Assembly (NCBI GenBank): GCA_019638615.1
Contig: JAHBTL010000024.1
Coordinates: 1 to 64,000 of the forward strand
Direction of reading: 5' to 3'
DNA from: Chitinophagaceae bacterium
Lineage (GTDB): Bacteria > Bacteroidota > Bacteroidia > Chitinophagales > Chitinophagaceae
DNA: 64,000 bases
Below, piece by piece: positions 53,754 through 62,030 of this stretch. How positions within the stretch are numbered: position 1 is the stretch's first letter; each line of letters begins with the position of its first letter. A program made the translations under genes and the position numbers. The notes beneath the pieces are model-generated. The model had not been told where the DNA came from and made no database searches. It was given only the letters and a program-made list of their open reading frames with translations.

Positions 53754-55408
53754 TGAACCAGAAACTACCATACGAGAAACTGATCGCGGAAAAGATGCAG
53801 GAGCTTCCTGTGCTGGATGTCAACACATCGTGGCAGCAAATGAAGCGCCGGCTGGACGAAGAAATGCCTTTAGAAGGCGGCTCCAAAAAACGCCCCGGCG
53901 GTGGCTGGTGGTGGAAAAGCGGGCTGGTGATACTGGTAACAACCGCTGTTGGGACATACTTTTTTTACAATACCCGCGATGGCGCGAAAAATAGCATTGT
54001 GAAAACAATCCCGCAGGAACAAACCATCCATATTGCAGAACAAAACGAAACAATCACTCCTATAGATCAAACCTTTACACCTTCAGTAACTAATAGAAAC
54101 AATAAGTCTGAAACCGGTATACCTGGCGCCAATACTGTTGATCCGGATGATTTAGCCGGTATCACCTCAGCTATTGAATCAACTACCGGGAACAAAAAAC
54201 CGGTATCAAAAAACAGTACAGCTACATTCAAAAAGTCCGGAACAAATACAACCGGGTTTGAAAAGCAGGCACCCATCGCGACTGGCATTATAAAATCGCG
54301 GGACTACGCAGAAAAGACTTTTACCAATACCCCGAACACCCGGACTGATAATACACCTGATAATAAAAGCAGACATCTCAACACTTCAACGGCAATCAAT
54401 GAAGCGCCTGTTGATGCTGCCACAAACAACAATGATCCGGATGGCTATAGCGGTTCCGCAGACAATGCTACCAGGCCAAATAACTACTCTGCCCCGGCAT
54501 TAACCGGAACAACAGCCAACAGCGAAAATTATATGATGGCATCCGTACCCAGTGAAAACATTTCTTACAGCAACCACCTGCTATCAACCGTTGCGGATAG
54601 TCTTGCCGTACCCGCCACCGTATGGCAGCTTCCGGATGTTACCGCGCAGAAAAAAGCCATCCTGAAGGAAATGCGCAAACAGGAAAAAAAGCAGGAAAGG
54701 GAATTGGCTAAGTCGTACCGTTCCAACAGCTCATTCTGGGGCGAACAGCCCGACCGCTGGTTCGCGGCAGGACTTGCCCCCTATCAAAACGTTTCTATTG
54801 GCAGCCAGCAAACCTATAACTATAATTCGGCAGGCAATAAAAACATTGTTGCAGATTATATACCGGCGCCTTACCTGCAACTGCATATCACTAACAAGGT
54901 ATATGTTTTGAGTGAATTCCAGTTTAACGCACCTCAGTCAACGCCATCGCTGCTGCTGTCGCAAAAGCAACTAACCGTGCCTATGAATACCATTGGCTAT
55001 ACAGAGAGCACCTACCTCCGCAAGCTGTATTATTTCAATATGCCGGTAAGCTTCTATTACAGTCCTGTAAAGAATTTTTACATCGGCAGCGGCATGCAGT
55101 TCTCTTCCTTTAACAGCGGGCTCGCATATATGGAACAACGCGCTGCTGATAACAGTCTTGTACGGTCGGAAAATATTAAGATCAAAGATGATTCGTTGTC
55201 TTCTAAAATTACTTCATCGGAATGGCGCTACCTGTTTGATGCCAACTACTATGTCAACCGTTTTATGTTTGGCTTCAGGTACAACCAGGCGTTAAACGAT
55301 TTTATGAATATAAGAATAAACAATTCCTCTACTCCGGTGCATGCACGCAACCAGTCGTTCCAGCTTTACCTGAGATACAATATCATTGTAAGCGACAGGA
55401 GAAAATAG
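53753..55408 (+). CDS. Anti-sigma-like protein with Asn/Thr-rich linker and outer-membrane barrel-like domain
   Basis: A 551-residue protein. Cytoplasmic N terminus of about 55 residues (MNQKLPYEKLIAEKMQELPV, VNTSWQQMKRRLDEEMP), one membrane helix (KSGLVILVTTAVGTYFFY, 55-72), then about 190 residues rich in Asn, Thr, Ser and Gly (low complexity, spanning length), a helical EMRKQEKKQERELAKSYRSN segment and a C-terminal beta-rich region of about 200 residues (FAAGLAPYQNVSIGSQQTYN, KLYYFNMPVSFYYSPVKNFY, YRLYLRYNIIV-like end) similar to outer-membrane beta-barrel domains. It overlaps the sigma gene. It could tether a sigma factor while spanning the periplasm; the mechanism is inference. Confidence 0.75.
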   Translation: MNQKLPYEKLIAEKMQELPVLDVNTSWQQMKRRLDEEMPLEGGSKKRPGGGWWWKSGLVILVTTAVGTYFFYNTRDGAKNSIVKTIPQEQTIHIAEQNETITPIDQTFTPSVTNRNNKSETGIPGANTVDPDDLAGITSAIESTTGNKKPVSKNSTATFKKSGTNTTGFEKQAPIATGIIKSRDYAEKTFTNTPNTRTDNTPDNKSRHLNTSTAINEAPVDAATNNNDPDGYSGSADNATRPNNYSAPALTGTTANSENYMMASVPSENISYSNHLLSTVADSLAVPATVWQLPDVTAQKKAILKEMRKQEKKQERELAKSYRSNSSFWGEQPDRWFAAGLAPYQNVSIGSQQTYNYNSAGNKNIVADYIPAPYLQLHITNKVYVLSEFQFNAPQSTPSLLLSQKQLTVPMNTIGYTESTYLRKLYYFNMPVSFYYSPVKNFYIGSGMQFSSFNSGLAYMEQRAADNSLVRSENIKIKDDSLSSKITSSEWRYLFDANYYVNRFMFGFRYNQALNDFMNIRINNSSTPVHARNQSFQLYLRYNIIVSDRRK

Positions 55409-55509
55409 CCCCCTATTCTGAATGGTTTATTTTTTCCTGAATACGAATGTTAATGCAATATTTAATATTGGTTTGCAGTTGAATAGCTTACTTATATGTA
55501 AGTTTATTC

Positions 55510-56460
55510 ATGAAAAGGAAGGGAATTTTTTTATTGAAGCTTGTGTGTATTATTTGCGGGTTGTTCGTTGCCGGGTTGCTGGTAGCTGACCGTTTTATTC
55601 AGTTCCGCATGAACGACCAGGAATTCAGGGAATATTTTTCACAGAAGGGGCTTCACCCAACGCTTGGCTACTACGAAAAACTGAGCAGGAAAATGCGTTA
55701 TGCTTCTATTGGAAGTGATACCACCGCTACCTTATTCTATATTCATGGCGCGCCCAGTTCTCTCAGCTACTACAAGGATTACCTGAGCGACAGCCTGCTG
55801 CTGCGAAAAGCTTCTATGTTCGCGGTAGACAGGGCGGGATACGGGTTTTCAGGATTAGGACAGCCTGAAACTTCTATTGAAAAACAGGTACAACTGATCA
55901 CACCCATCCTCGACAGCCTCAATCAAGTACATCACCCGGTTATTGTAGTCGCCGCTTCTTACGGTACTTCCATTGCATGCCGGCTTACGATGGACCGCCC
56001 CGACCTGGTAGACGGATTGGTTTTGCTGGCTCCCGCGCTTGCACCCGGTGAGGAAAAGGTATACTGGTTTTCGCATTTGATCGAATCGCCTGCGCTGAAA
56101 TGGTTTATTCCACGAATGCTGCAAACAGCCAACGCGGAAAAAATACATCATAGGGAAGAGCTTACTAAAATGCTGCCCTACTGGAGCAACATCAGGGTTC
56201 CGGTAATCTATATGCAAGGTGATAAAGACGGGTTGATATATACTACCAACGCAGACTTCGCCAAGAAACACTTAACCGGCGCCCCATACCTGGATGTTCA
56301 AATGATCCCTGACAGGGGGCACCTGATCGCTTTCTCAGAAAAAGAAACGATCAAAAATAAAATTGTGGAAATGATTGACCTTGCGAAAATGAACAAAGAA
56401 GGAAGGTTAAGCGCCGTGCACCCCGCCGATGGCACAAGCAGCAACAGCAATGTTCAATAG
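55510..56460 (+). CDS. Membrane-anchored alpha/beta hydrolase
   Basis: A 316-residue protein with an N-terminal anchor or uncleaved signal (LLKLVCIICGLFVAGLLVAD). Alpha/beta fold motifs: LFYIHGAPSSLSYYKDYL (oxyanion), FAVDRAGYGFSG, nucleophile Ser in VAASYGTSIACRL, Asp in MQGDKDGLIY and His in PDRGHLIAFSEKE. Substrate unknown. It stands alone between the barrel-like gene and the symporter gene, separated by about 100 bp on each side. Confidence 0.85.
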   Translation: MKRKGIFLLKLVCIICGLFVAGLLVADRFIQFRMNDQEFREYFSQKGLHPTLGYYEKLSRKMRYASIGSDTTATLFYIHGAPSSLSYYKDYLSDSLLLRKASMFAVDRAGYGFSGLGQPETSIEKQVQLITPILDSLNQVHHPVIVVAASYGTSIACRLTMDRPDLVDGLVLLAPALAPGEEKVYWFSHLIESPALKWFIPRMLQTANAEKIHHREELTKMLPYWSNIRVPVIYMQGDKDGLIYTTNADFAKKHLTGAPYLDVQMIPDRGHLIAFSEKETIKNKIVEMIDLAKMNKEGRLSAVHPADGTSSNSNVQ

Positions 56461-56571
56461 TACCAGGAATTTTTCCTTAGCCTAAAGTTGCTTAATAAGT
56501 TTGAGTATATTGTAGCAAGAGGAAGCTCAGTTACTTAACTGGTATTATTTCAACGCCTAAACCTGTTTGTC

Positions 56572-57450
56572 ATGAATTCCGGAATTATCTCTACGGTCCT
56601 TTTACCGCTTGCGCTGGCCATCATCATGTTCGGACTCGGACTGTCGTTGCAAATTGTAGACTTTAAAAGAATTTTCAAATACCCCAAAGCCGTTCTTACC
56701 GGTTCGTTTACCCAGTTGGTGCTGTTGCCAGTACTGGGTTTCACCATAGCAGCTTTGCTGTTATCCAATAACCCGGAGCTGGCAATTGGTTTGATCATTC
56801 TCGCCATGTGCCCAGGCGGACCCACTGCCAACCTGATAACACATCTTGCCAACGGCGATACCGCCTTGTGTATATCACTGACCGCTATTTCCAGCATCGT
56901 AAAAATTTTTACTATCCCGCTAATGGTAAATTATGCCATACAGCAATACATGGGCAACTCACCTGGTCTTCACCTGGATGTTGTAAGTTCAATATTAAAG
57001 ATTGTTACCATCACTATTATTCCCGCCACCATAGGCATGCTGGTAAAAGCAAAATTCGTGGGCTTTGCAAAAGCAGCACAAAAGCCGGTAAAAATTTTGT
57101 CGGCCATATTTTTAGTGCTGGTCATTATCGCCGCTATCGCCCAGGAAAAAGATAGTATTGTTCAATCGTTTTCTATTGCCGGATCCGCAGCTCTTTTGCT
57201 GAATATTTCGGGCATGACCCTTGGATATTTTATTCCCAAAATCTTACAGCTTCCTGTCTCCCAAAGGGTGACCATCAGCATTGAAACAAGCATACAGAAC
57301 GGCACTTTAGCGATTGCCATAGCCAGCAGTCCGCTAATGCTCAACAATTCAACCATGGCCATTCCTGCGGTTGTGTACAGCATCATCATGTTTATAACCG
57401 CCGGGATTTTTGTGAGCTTTGTCAGCAGGAAAAGTAAGGCGGCGCAGTAA
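56572..57450 (+). CDS. Bile acid:sodium symporter family transporter
   Basis: A 292-residue protein with eight to nine hydrophobic helices: LPLALAIIMFGLGLSLQIVD, AMCPGGPTANLITHLANGD, ALCISLTAISSIVKIFTIP and VSQRVTISIETSIQNGTLAI. The GGPTAN and the SIETSIQNGTLA segments match the sodium-binding and crossover regions of the BASS family. The actual substrate in bacteria is often a carboxylate or steroid-like anion and is not predictable here. Confidence 0.9.
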   Translation: MNSGIISTVLLPLALAIIMFGLGLSLQIVDFKRIFKYPKAVLTGSFTQLVLLPVLGFTIAALLLSNNPELAIGLIILAMCPGGPTANLITHLANGDTALCISLTAISSIVKIFTIPLMVNYAIQQYMGNSPGLHLDVVSSILKIVTITIIPATIGMLVKAKFVGFAKAAQKPVKILSAIFLVLVIIAAIAQEKDSIVQSFSIAGSAALLLNISGMTLGYFIPKILQLPVSQRVTISIETSIQNGTLAIAIASSPLMLNNSTMAIPAVVYSIIMFITAGIFVSFVSRKSKAAQ

Positions 57451-57534
57451 GAGATATCAACGTAGAATACCTACCTTCTTTTTCTGCGAGTTCGCCGCCG
57501 TGAACTCGCTTTCCTTTTAACTATAAAGCCTAGT

Positions 57535-57660
57535 GCTAGTTTTTTTGTTACTTTTTGCGGAAAAAAGTAACGCAAAAAGCCACCCGAAATCCCTGCCAGC
57601 CGGCAGGCTGGGACTACGGCCGATTTCGGGTCCCGCAAATGCGGGATCGATTAAGCTTTG
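57535..57660. repeat. Structured intergenic element
   Basis: About 110 bp with nested hairpins: gttacttttt (57547-57556) with aaaaagtaac (57562-57571); cccgaaatc (57583-57591) with a gatttcggg complement near 57622-57630, enclosing ctgcc/ggcag; and cccgc/gcggg just after. Such gttactttttgcgg elements recur in Bacteroidota genomes as far as I recall. Function unknown. Confidence 0.6.
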
Positions 57661-57797
57661 GTACTACTGTGGACTCAGCAACAGAAACCTGATACTTTTT
57701 CTCCGAACCAGGGCATATACAAAAACTGCAAAATACGAATACAACATGTCACGGCTCAATGATTGAGCACACTAATCGTTTACTCGCAATGACCTAT

Positions 57798-58060
57798 AAG
57801 AGGTTGATGACTCCATAAGCTTCACGATCATTCAGTTTTACAAATAATCCATTCTCGTGCTGATACCCAGAGTACATCCTTTGTTTTGCGGGCTTGTGCT
57901 TACAGAGCTAATTATATATACCCCATATAGAAATTGCAGCAGACCTGTCCGCCGCAGGCAGATGCGCAGATTTAATCTGTGCATCTGCGGCTAAAAAATC
58001 CGGGGTATATCCTATTTTTTTGCGGGCCCGCCCCGCTGGGCTAATTTGGAATGCACCCAT
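57798..58060. repeat. Intergenic mosaic of repeat modules B, D and C
   Basis: Module B at 57798-57855 (ggttgatgactccataagct, then attcagttttacaaataatc), module D at 57908-58000 (gcagacctgtccgccgcagg, gcgcagatttaatctgtgca) and module C at 58003-58060 (ggtatatcct, then ggctaatttggaatgcaccc). The gap 57451-58125 contains no gene. Confidence 0.75.
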
Positions 58061-58125
58061 GTCAGCACCCAATTGCATTTATTTCATTAATTTAACGCTT
58101 TCGGGCAGTTAATTCAATACAGTAC

Positions 58126-59253
58126 ATGCACAATCCTTTGCTCAACCGGCGCACGTTTATTAAAAACAGTTCAAAGCTGGCCGCAGGTCTGGCACTGGTA
58201 TCTTCCGTACCCAAAAGTTCCTTTGCTTTATTACGACATAAGCCCAAAATCAGGTTTTCTGTTATCGGCATCAATCATTCACATATATACGGAATGGCTG
58301 ATACGGTGATACGCGGAGGAGGAGAGCTGGTTTCTTTTTATGCGAAAGAACCGGAGCTTGTGTCGTCTTTTTCAAAAAAATATCCGCAGGCAAAATTGAG
58401 TCGCGGTCAAAAAGAGATACTCGAAGACGCGTCTACACAACTCATTCTCAGTTCCGGTATACCTGTTGAAAGAGCGCCGCTGGGGATTGAAGTGATGCAG
58501 CACGGAAAGGACTTTCTTGTGGATAAGCCCGGCATTACCACGCTGAAACAACTGGCAGCCGTTCGCCGGGTGCAGAAAGAAACCAGGCGTTCGTATACCA
58601 TATTCATTGAGCGGCTCGAAAGCAAGACGATCAGCAAAGCGGGGGCGCTGATAAAAGTCGGCGTCATCGGTAAAGTCATTCAAACGATGGGTACCGGGCC
58701 ACATCGCATTAACCCTTCTTCACGCGAGGCATGGTTTTTTGACAAGAAATATTTCGGGGGCATTATTACAGATCTCGGCTCTCATCAGTTTGACCAGTTT
58801 TTATATTTTACCGGTTCTTCCAAGGCAGAAGTTATTTCCGCGCAGGCGGGCAATGTTCATCATCCGCAATATCCTGCTTTCGAAGATTTTGGCGATGTAA
58901 TGTTAAGAGGCGACCAGGGCACAGGCTACTTCCGCGTGGATTGGTTCACGCCCGACGGATTGCAATCCTGGGGCGATGGCAGGATGACGATCCTCGGCAC
59001 CGATGGCTATATAGAATTGCGCAAAACGCTTGATATAGGCGGTCGTGAAGGCGGCAATCATTTGTTCCTGGTAAATCAGAAAGAAACCCGCTACATTAAC
59101 TGTAACAATGAACCATTGCCATTCAGCGAATTGTTTATAAGCGATGTGATCAACCGTACGGAAACGGCCATCAAACAGGAAGATTGCTTCCTGGCGGCGG
59201 AACTGGCATTGAAGGCACAGGCGAAAGCAAAGGAGTTGAGATTTGGGAAATGA
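58126..59253 (+). CDS. Exported Gfo/Idh/MocA-family oxidoreductase
   Basis: A 375-residue protein with a Tat-like signal (LLNRRTFIKNSSKLAAGLAL). The Rossmann domain begins KIRFSVIGINHSHIYGMA; the usual GxGxxG is degenerate (GINHSH), while EVMQHGKDFLVDKPGITT holds the conserved Lys-Pro and IITDLGSHQFDQFLYF the catalytic region. Family members oxidise sugars with NAD(P) or act as hydrolase-like glycosidases; the export signal suggests sugar or polyol processing in the periplasm. The ThuA gene 345 bp downstream on the same strand is a frequent partner. Confidence 0.87.
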   Translation: MHNPLLNRRTFIKNSSKLAAGLALVSSVPKSSFALLRHKPKIRFSVIGINHSHIYGMADTVIRGGGELVSFYAKEPELVSSFSKKYPQAKLSRGQKEILEDASTQLILSSGIPVERAPLGIEVMQHGKDFLVDKPGITTLKQLAAVRRVQKETRRSYTIFIERLESKTISKAGALIKVGVIGKVIQTMGTGPHRINPSSREAWFFDKKYFGGIITDLGSHQFDQFLYFTGSSKAEVISAQAGNVHHPQYPAFEDFGDVMLRGDQGTGYFRVDWFTPDGLQSWGDGRMTILGTDGYIELRKTLDIGGREGGNHLFLVNQKETRYINCNNEPLPFSELFISDVINRTETAIKQEDCFLAAELALKAQAKAKELRFGK

Positions 59254-59598
59254 AAATTGATCATTGTTCTCCGAATTCAGCACAGACTCTTCCTTCGTCA
59301 GAGTGACAATAAAAAAATAAAAATCAGCTATAATATAATTACACCACTATTTTCGTCTGCAAAATCATGCACAAATGCATAGCATTATTGATATAGCTGC
59401 TCCCATATACCACCGCTTGTTACGCTGAGGTACGAAGCGTCTGCTTACCAGGGCTGAAATAAGCAGGTGCTGTTATTTGCTCATTTCTTTCAATAACTGA
59501 TGCCACTCCTGCAAAAGCTTCAAACACGTCCCGCAGTATTCATTCATCTGCTTAAATTTTGTATTTTCACCTTCACTTACATTTCTAAACGATCGGTT
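59254..59598. other. 345-bp gap, nothing recognised
   Basis: No gene or clear repeat was seen apart from a gcttgttacgctgaggtacg word. It holds the leader of the ThuA gene; no promoter could be fixed. Confidence 0.4.
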
Positions 59599-60537
59599 AT
59601 GCCAAACAACAGACGCGATTTTCTTAAAGCTTCTTCCATGCTTGCCGCCGCAGGCATATTATCTCCGGATTCTTTGCTTGCCTCGCCATTACCTGAAAAA
59701 AAAATCAGGGTATTGGTTTGGGATGAAACAGGCGAAGCCCAAAAGCAGGCGTACGAAAATTTTCTCGGCAGGTACATCGCAGACCAGCTAAGCGCTCATC
59801 CCGCATTGACCGTAAGATCCGCCACACTCGATGATGCGGAGCAGGGCATAGGCACGGAAGCATTGAACAATACCGATGTATTGATCTGGTGGGGACATAT
59901 CAGGCATGGTGAAATACCAGTAGCTAAGGGACAGGAAATTGTGCAGCGCATAGCGTCGGGGGCATTGTCGTTTATCGGGCTGCATTCCGCGCACTGGTCT
60001 GTTCCCTTTATTGAAGCGATGAATGAAGTAACCAAACGAAAAACATTTACTGACTACTCCCTGAAAAAAGAGGATGTGGAATTTATCGCCCCGGAAGTAA
60101 GGAAGTCTTTACCGAAGAGAACAGACCGCATTTCTCCGTATGCAGATGTCCGTAAGTTCCCCGATGAAAGCAAAAAGCTGCGGGTACACCTGCCCAATTG
60201 CTGTTTCCCTGATGTGGCCAACGATGGCAAGCCAAGCACTATCAGCGTACTGCAAAAAAATCATCCCATTGTTAAAGGGCTTGCTCTCAAATTGCACCTG
60301 TCGCAGACCGAAATGTACAATGAACCATTCCATGTACCGCAACCCGACCATGTATTGCTGGAAGAATGCTGGGACAGCGGTGAGTGGTTTCGCTCGGGGA
60401 TGCTATGGCAACTGGGCAAGGGAAGGGTCTTTTATTTCCGGCCCGGACATGAAACCTACCCTATTTTCAGGGAAAAATGGGTCATGCAGCTGCTGACAAA
60501 CGCGGTGCTGTGGATGGCGGAATCAAAAAATGCATAA
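59599..60537 (+). CDS. Exported ThuA-domain protein
   Basis: A 312-residue protein with a twin-arginine signal (PNNRRDFLKASSMLAAAGIL). The glutamine-amidotransferase-like ThuA domain has RVLVWDETGEAQKQAYENFL, DVLIWWGHIRHGEI, SFIGLHSAHWSVPF and GRVFYFRPGHETYPIF. ThuA proteins take part in disaccharide and keto-sugar metabolism. With the upstream Gfo/Idh/MocA protein and the exported isomerase-like protein at 36.4 kb it fits periplasmic sugar breakdown. The ATG at 59599 is chosen; the ORF extension to 59500 lacks a signal. Confidence 0.9.
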   Translation: MPNNRRDFLKASSMLAAAGILSPDSLLASPLPEKKIRVLVWDETGEAQKQAYENFLGRYIADQLSAHPALTVRSATLDDAEQGIGTEALNNTDVLIWWGHIRHGEIPVAKGQEIVQRIASGALSFIGLHSAHWSVPFIEAMNEVTKRKTFTDYSLKKEDVEFIAPEVRKSLPKRTDRISPYADVRKFPDESKKLRVHLPNCCFPDVANDGKPSTISVLQKNHPIVKGLALKLHLSQTEMYNEPFHVPQPDHVLLEECWDSGEWFRSGMLWQLGKGRVFYFRPGHETYPIFREKWVMQLLTNAVLWMAESKNA

Positions 60538-60544
60538 GTGGCAG

Positions 60545-60702
60545 GAAAGGGTAGAGGATATTTAAAGTTGATGGTTTGTTGTTTGGGGTTGATGGTTTGA
60601 TGCTTATGGCCCAAACACACACCCAAACCATAAAACTATAAACTATAAATCCGAGACTATAAACTGCAAACAATAAACCTTGAACCCTGCAACTTGCAAG
60701 TT
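60545..60702. repeat. W tract at the left flank of the insertion sequence
   Basis: Words gttgatggtttgttgtttgg, aaaccataaaactataaac and ccctgcaacttgcaagtt. The same vocabulary continues on the right side of the IS (61964-62030), so the element inserted into one tract. Confidence 0.75.
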
Positions 60703-60703
60703 A

Positions 60704-61962
60704 CCACAAGCGTTGCGTTGTTGATTGAACTAGATCTTTGAAATTGTTGTCCGTATTGGTTTTGCCAGGAATCTAAAGTGGAAACGATTTGAAAATCATT
60801 TGAAAAGATTTCGTATAATTCTCTGATAATCAACTCACATGAATCAGGGAAAATACGTCTTTTCGCAAATAATGGCACAGATTTCACACAAAATGTTTTA
60901 TAACTGCGTAAAGCGGTATAACGGTGATTATAAAGTCAAACAGTTCTCTTGCTGGAAACAATTCCTTTGTATGGCATTCGGTCAACTTACTCATAGGAAA
61001 AGCTTATCGGATACCATTTTATGTTTAACTGCTAATGCTACCAGGTTGTATCATCTGGGTGTGGGTGAAGTGATTTCAAAATCAACTTTGTCCGGAGCGA
61101 ATGAACAAAGAAACTGGAAAATATATGCCGACCTGTGCCTGCTACTTATTCAGGAAGCCAAAAGTCTTTATTTGAATGAGGAGCATAGTTTGGAAGTGGA
61201 TATTGACAATGACATATTTGCTATAGATGCCACGATCATCGATGTGCCACTTTCGGCTTTTTACCGGGCTAAATACAAGCATACCAGAGGAGGGGTTAAA
61301 GTACATGCACAGCTGGACGTCAAGACCTCCATTCCAGAATTCATTGAGATTACTCCTGGCTCTGTTCATGAACTCAACGTACTGGATATGATCCAATTTG
61401 AAGCAGGCAGTTTTTATGTCGTAGACCGCGGCTATATTGACTTTGACAGGCTTTACCGAATCCATCGTTCTGATGCCTTTTTTATAACAAGAGCCAGAAG
61501 TGATTTTAGTTTTGTCAGAACAAAGTCTTATCCTGCTGCTAAAGAAAGTGGTGTTTTATGCGACCAGAGAGTACATGCTAATAAGCAGTCCAACTTCTAT
61601 GTATACAAGGATTACCCCGGGTGTTATAGAAGAATTAAGTTTTATGATATTGAGCAAGATAGAACCTTTGTCTTCCTTACCAATAACTTCGCTTTAAAGG
61701 CAACGGAAATAGCCACCTTATATAAACATAGATGGATCATAGAAGTCTTCTTTAAATGGATAAAACAGCACTTGAAAATAAAGTCATTCCGGGGCACTTC
61801 ACAGAATGCAGTGAAAACACAAATATTGCAAGTGATCAGTATTCCTATTTTTGAAAAAGCGCATATACATGAATTGTTCTCAAATCCAAAACAACAACAA
61901 AATTTCAAAGAACTAAATCATAAACAATTGAAAATCTTTGACTAAAGACGCAACGCTTGTGG
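60704..61962 (+). mobile_element. IS4-family insertion sequence
   Basis: Terminal inverted repeats: left 60704-60718 (ccacaagcgttgcgt) and right 61948-61962 (acgcaacgcttgtgg), 15 of 15 complementary. One transposase gene fills it. One base beyond each end, aagtt appears at 60698-60702 and 61964-61968, a possible 5-bp target duplication. Length about 1.26 kb. Confidence 0.88.
60839..61945 (+). CDS. IS4-family transposase (DUF4372 N terminus), shortened C-terminal region
   Basis: A 368-residue DDE transposase. N-terminal DUF4372-like part: FSQIMAQISHKMFYNCVKRY and FLCMAFGQLTHRKSLSDTI. The DDE core has Asp in FAIDATIIDVPLS, Asp in YVVDRGYIDFDRLY and Glu in YKHRWIIEVFFKWIKQHLKI (Y-x2-R-x3-E-x6-K). 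After NAVKTQI the family normally has about 25 hydrophobic residues (a YLLVAI-type segment) before LQVISISIFEK; here LQVISIPIFEK follows directly, an apparent in-frame deletion. The catalytic residues are intact. Whether it is still active is uncertain. Confidence 0.88.
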   Translation: MNQGKYVFSQIMAQISHKMFYNCVKRYNGDYKVKQFSCWKQFLCMAFGQLTHRKSLSDTILCLTANATRLYHLGVGEVISKSTLSGANEQRNWKIYADLCLLLIQEAKSLYLNEEHSLEVDIDNDIFAIDATIIDVPLSAFYRAKYKHTRGGVKVHAQLDVKTSIPEFIEITPGSVHELNVLDMIQFEAGSFYVVDRGYIDFDRLYRIHRSDAFFITRARSDFSFVRTKSYPAAKESGVLCDQRVHANKQSNFYVYKDYPGCYRRIKFYDIEQDRTFVFLTNNFALKATEIATLYKHRWIIEVFFKWIKQHLKIKSFRGTSQNAVKTQILQVISIPIFEKAHIHELFSNPKQQQNFKELNHKQLKIFD

Positions 61963-61963
61963 A

Positions 61964-62030
61964 AAGTTGCAACTTGCAACCTGAATAGCTTTCAGCGATC
62001 AGCTGTTAGCCCATAGCTGACAAATCATCC
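61964..62030. repeat. W tract at the right flank of the insertion sequence
   Basis: gttgcaacttgcaacctgaa, then gcgatcagctgttagccc, matching words at 34717-34760 and 60680-60702. Confidence 0.65.
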
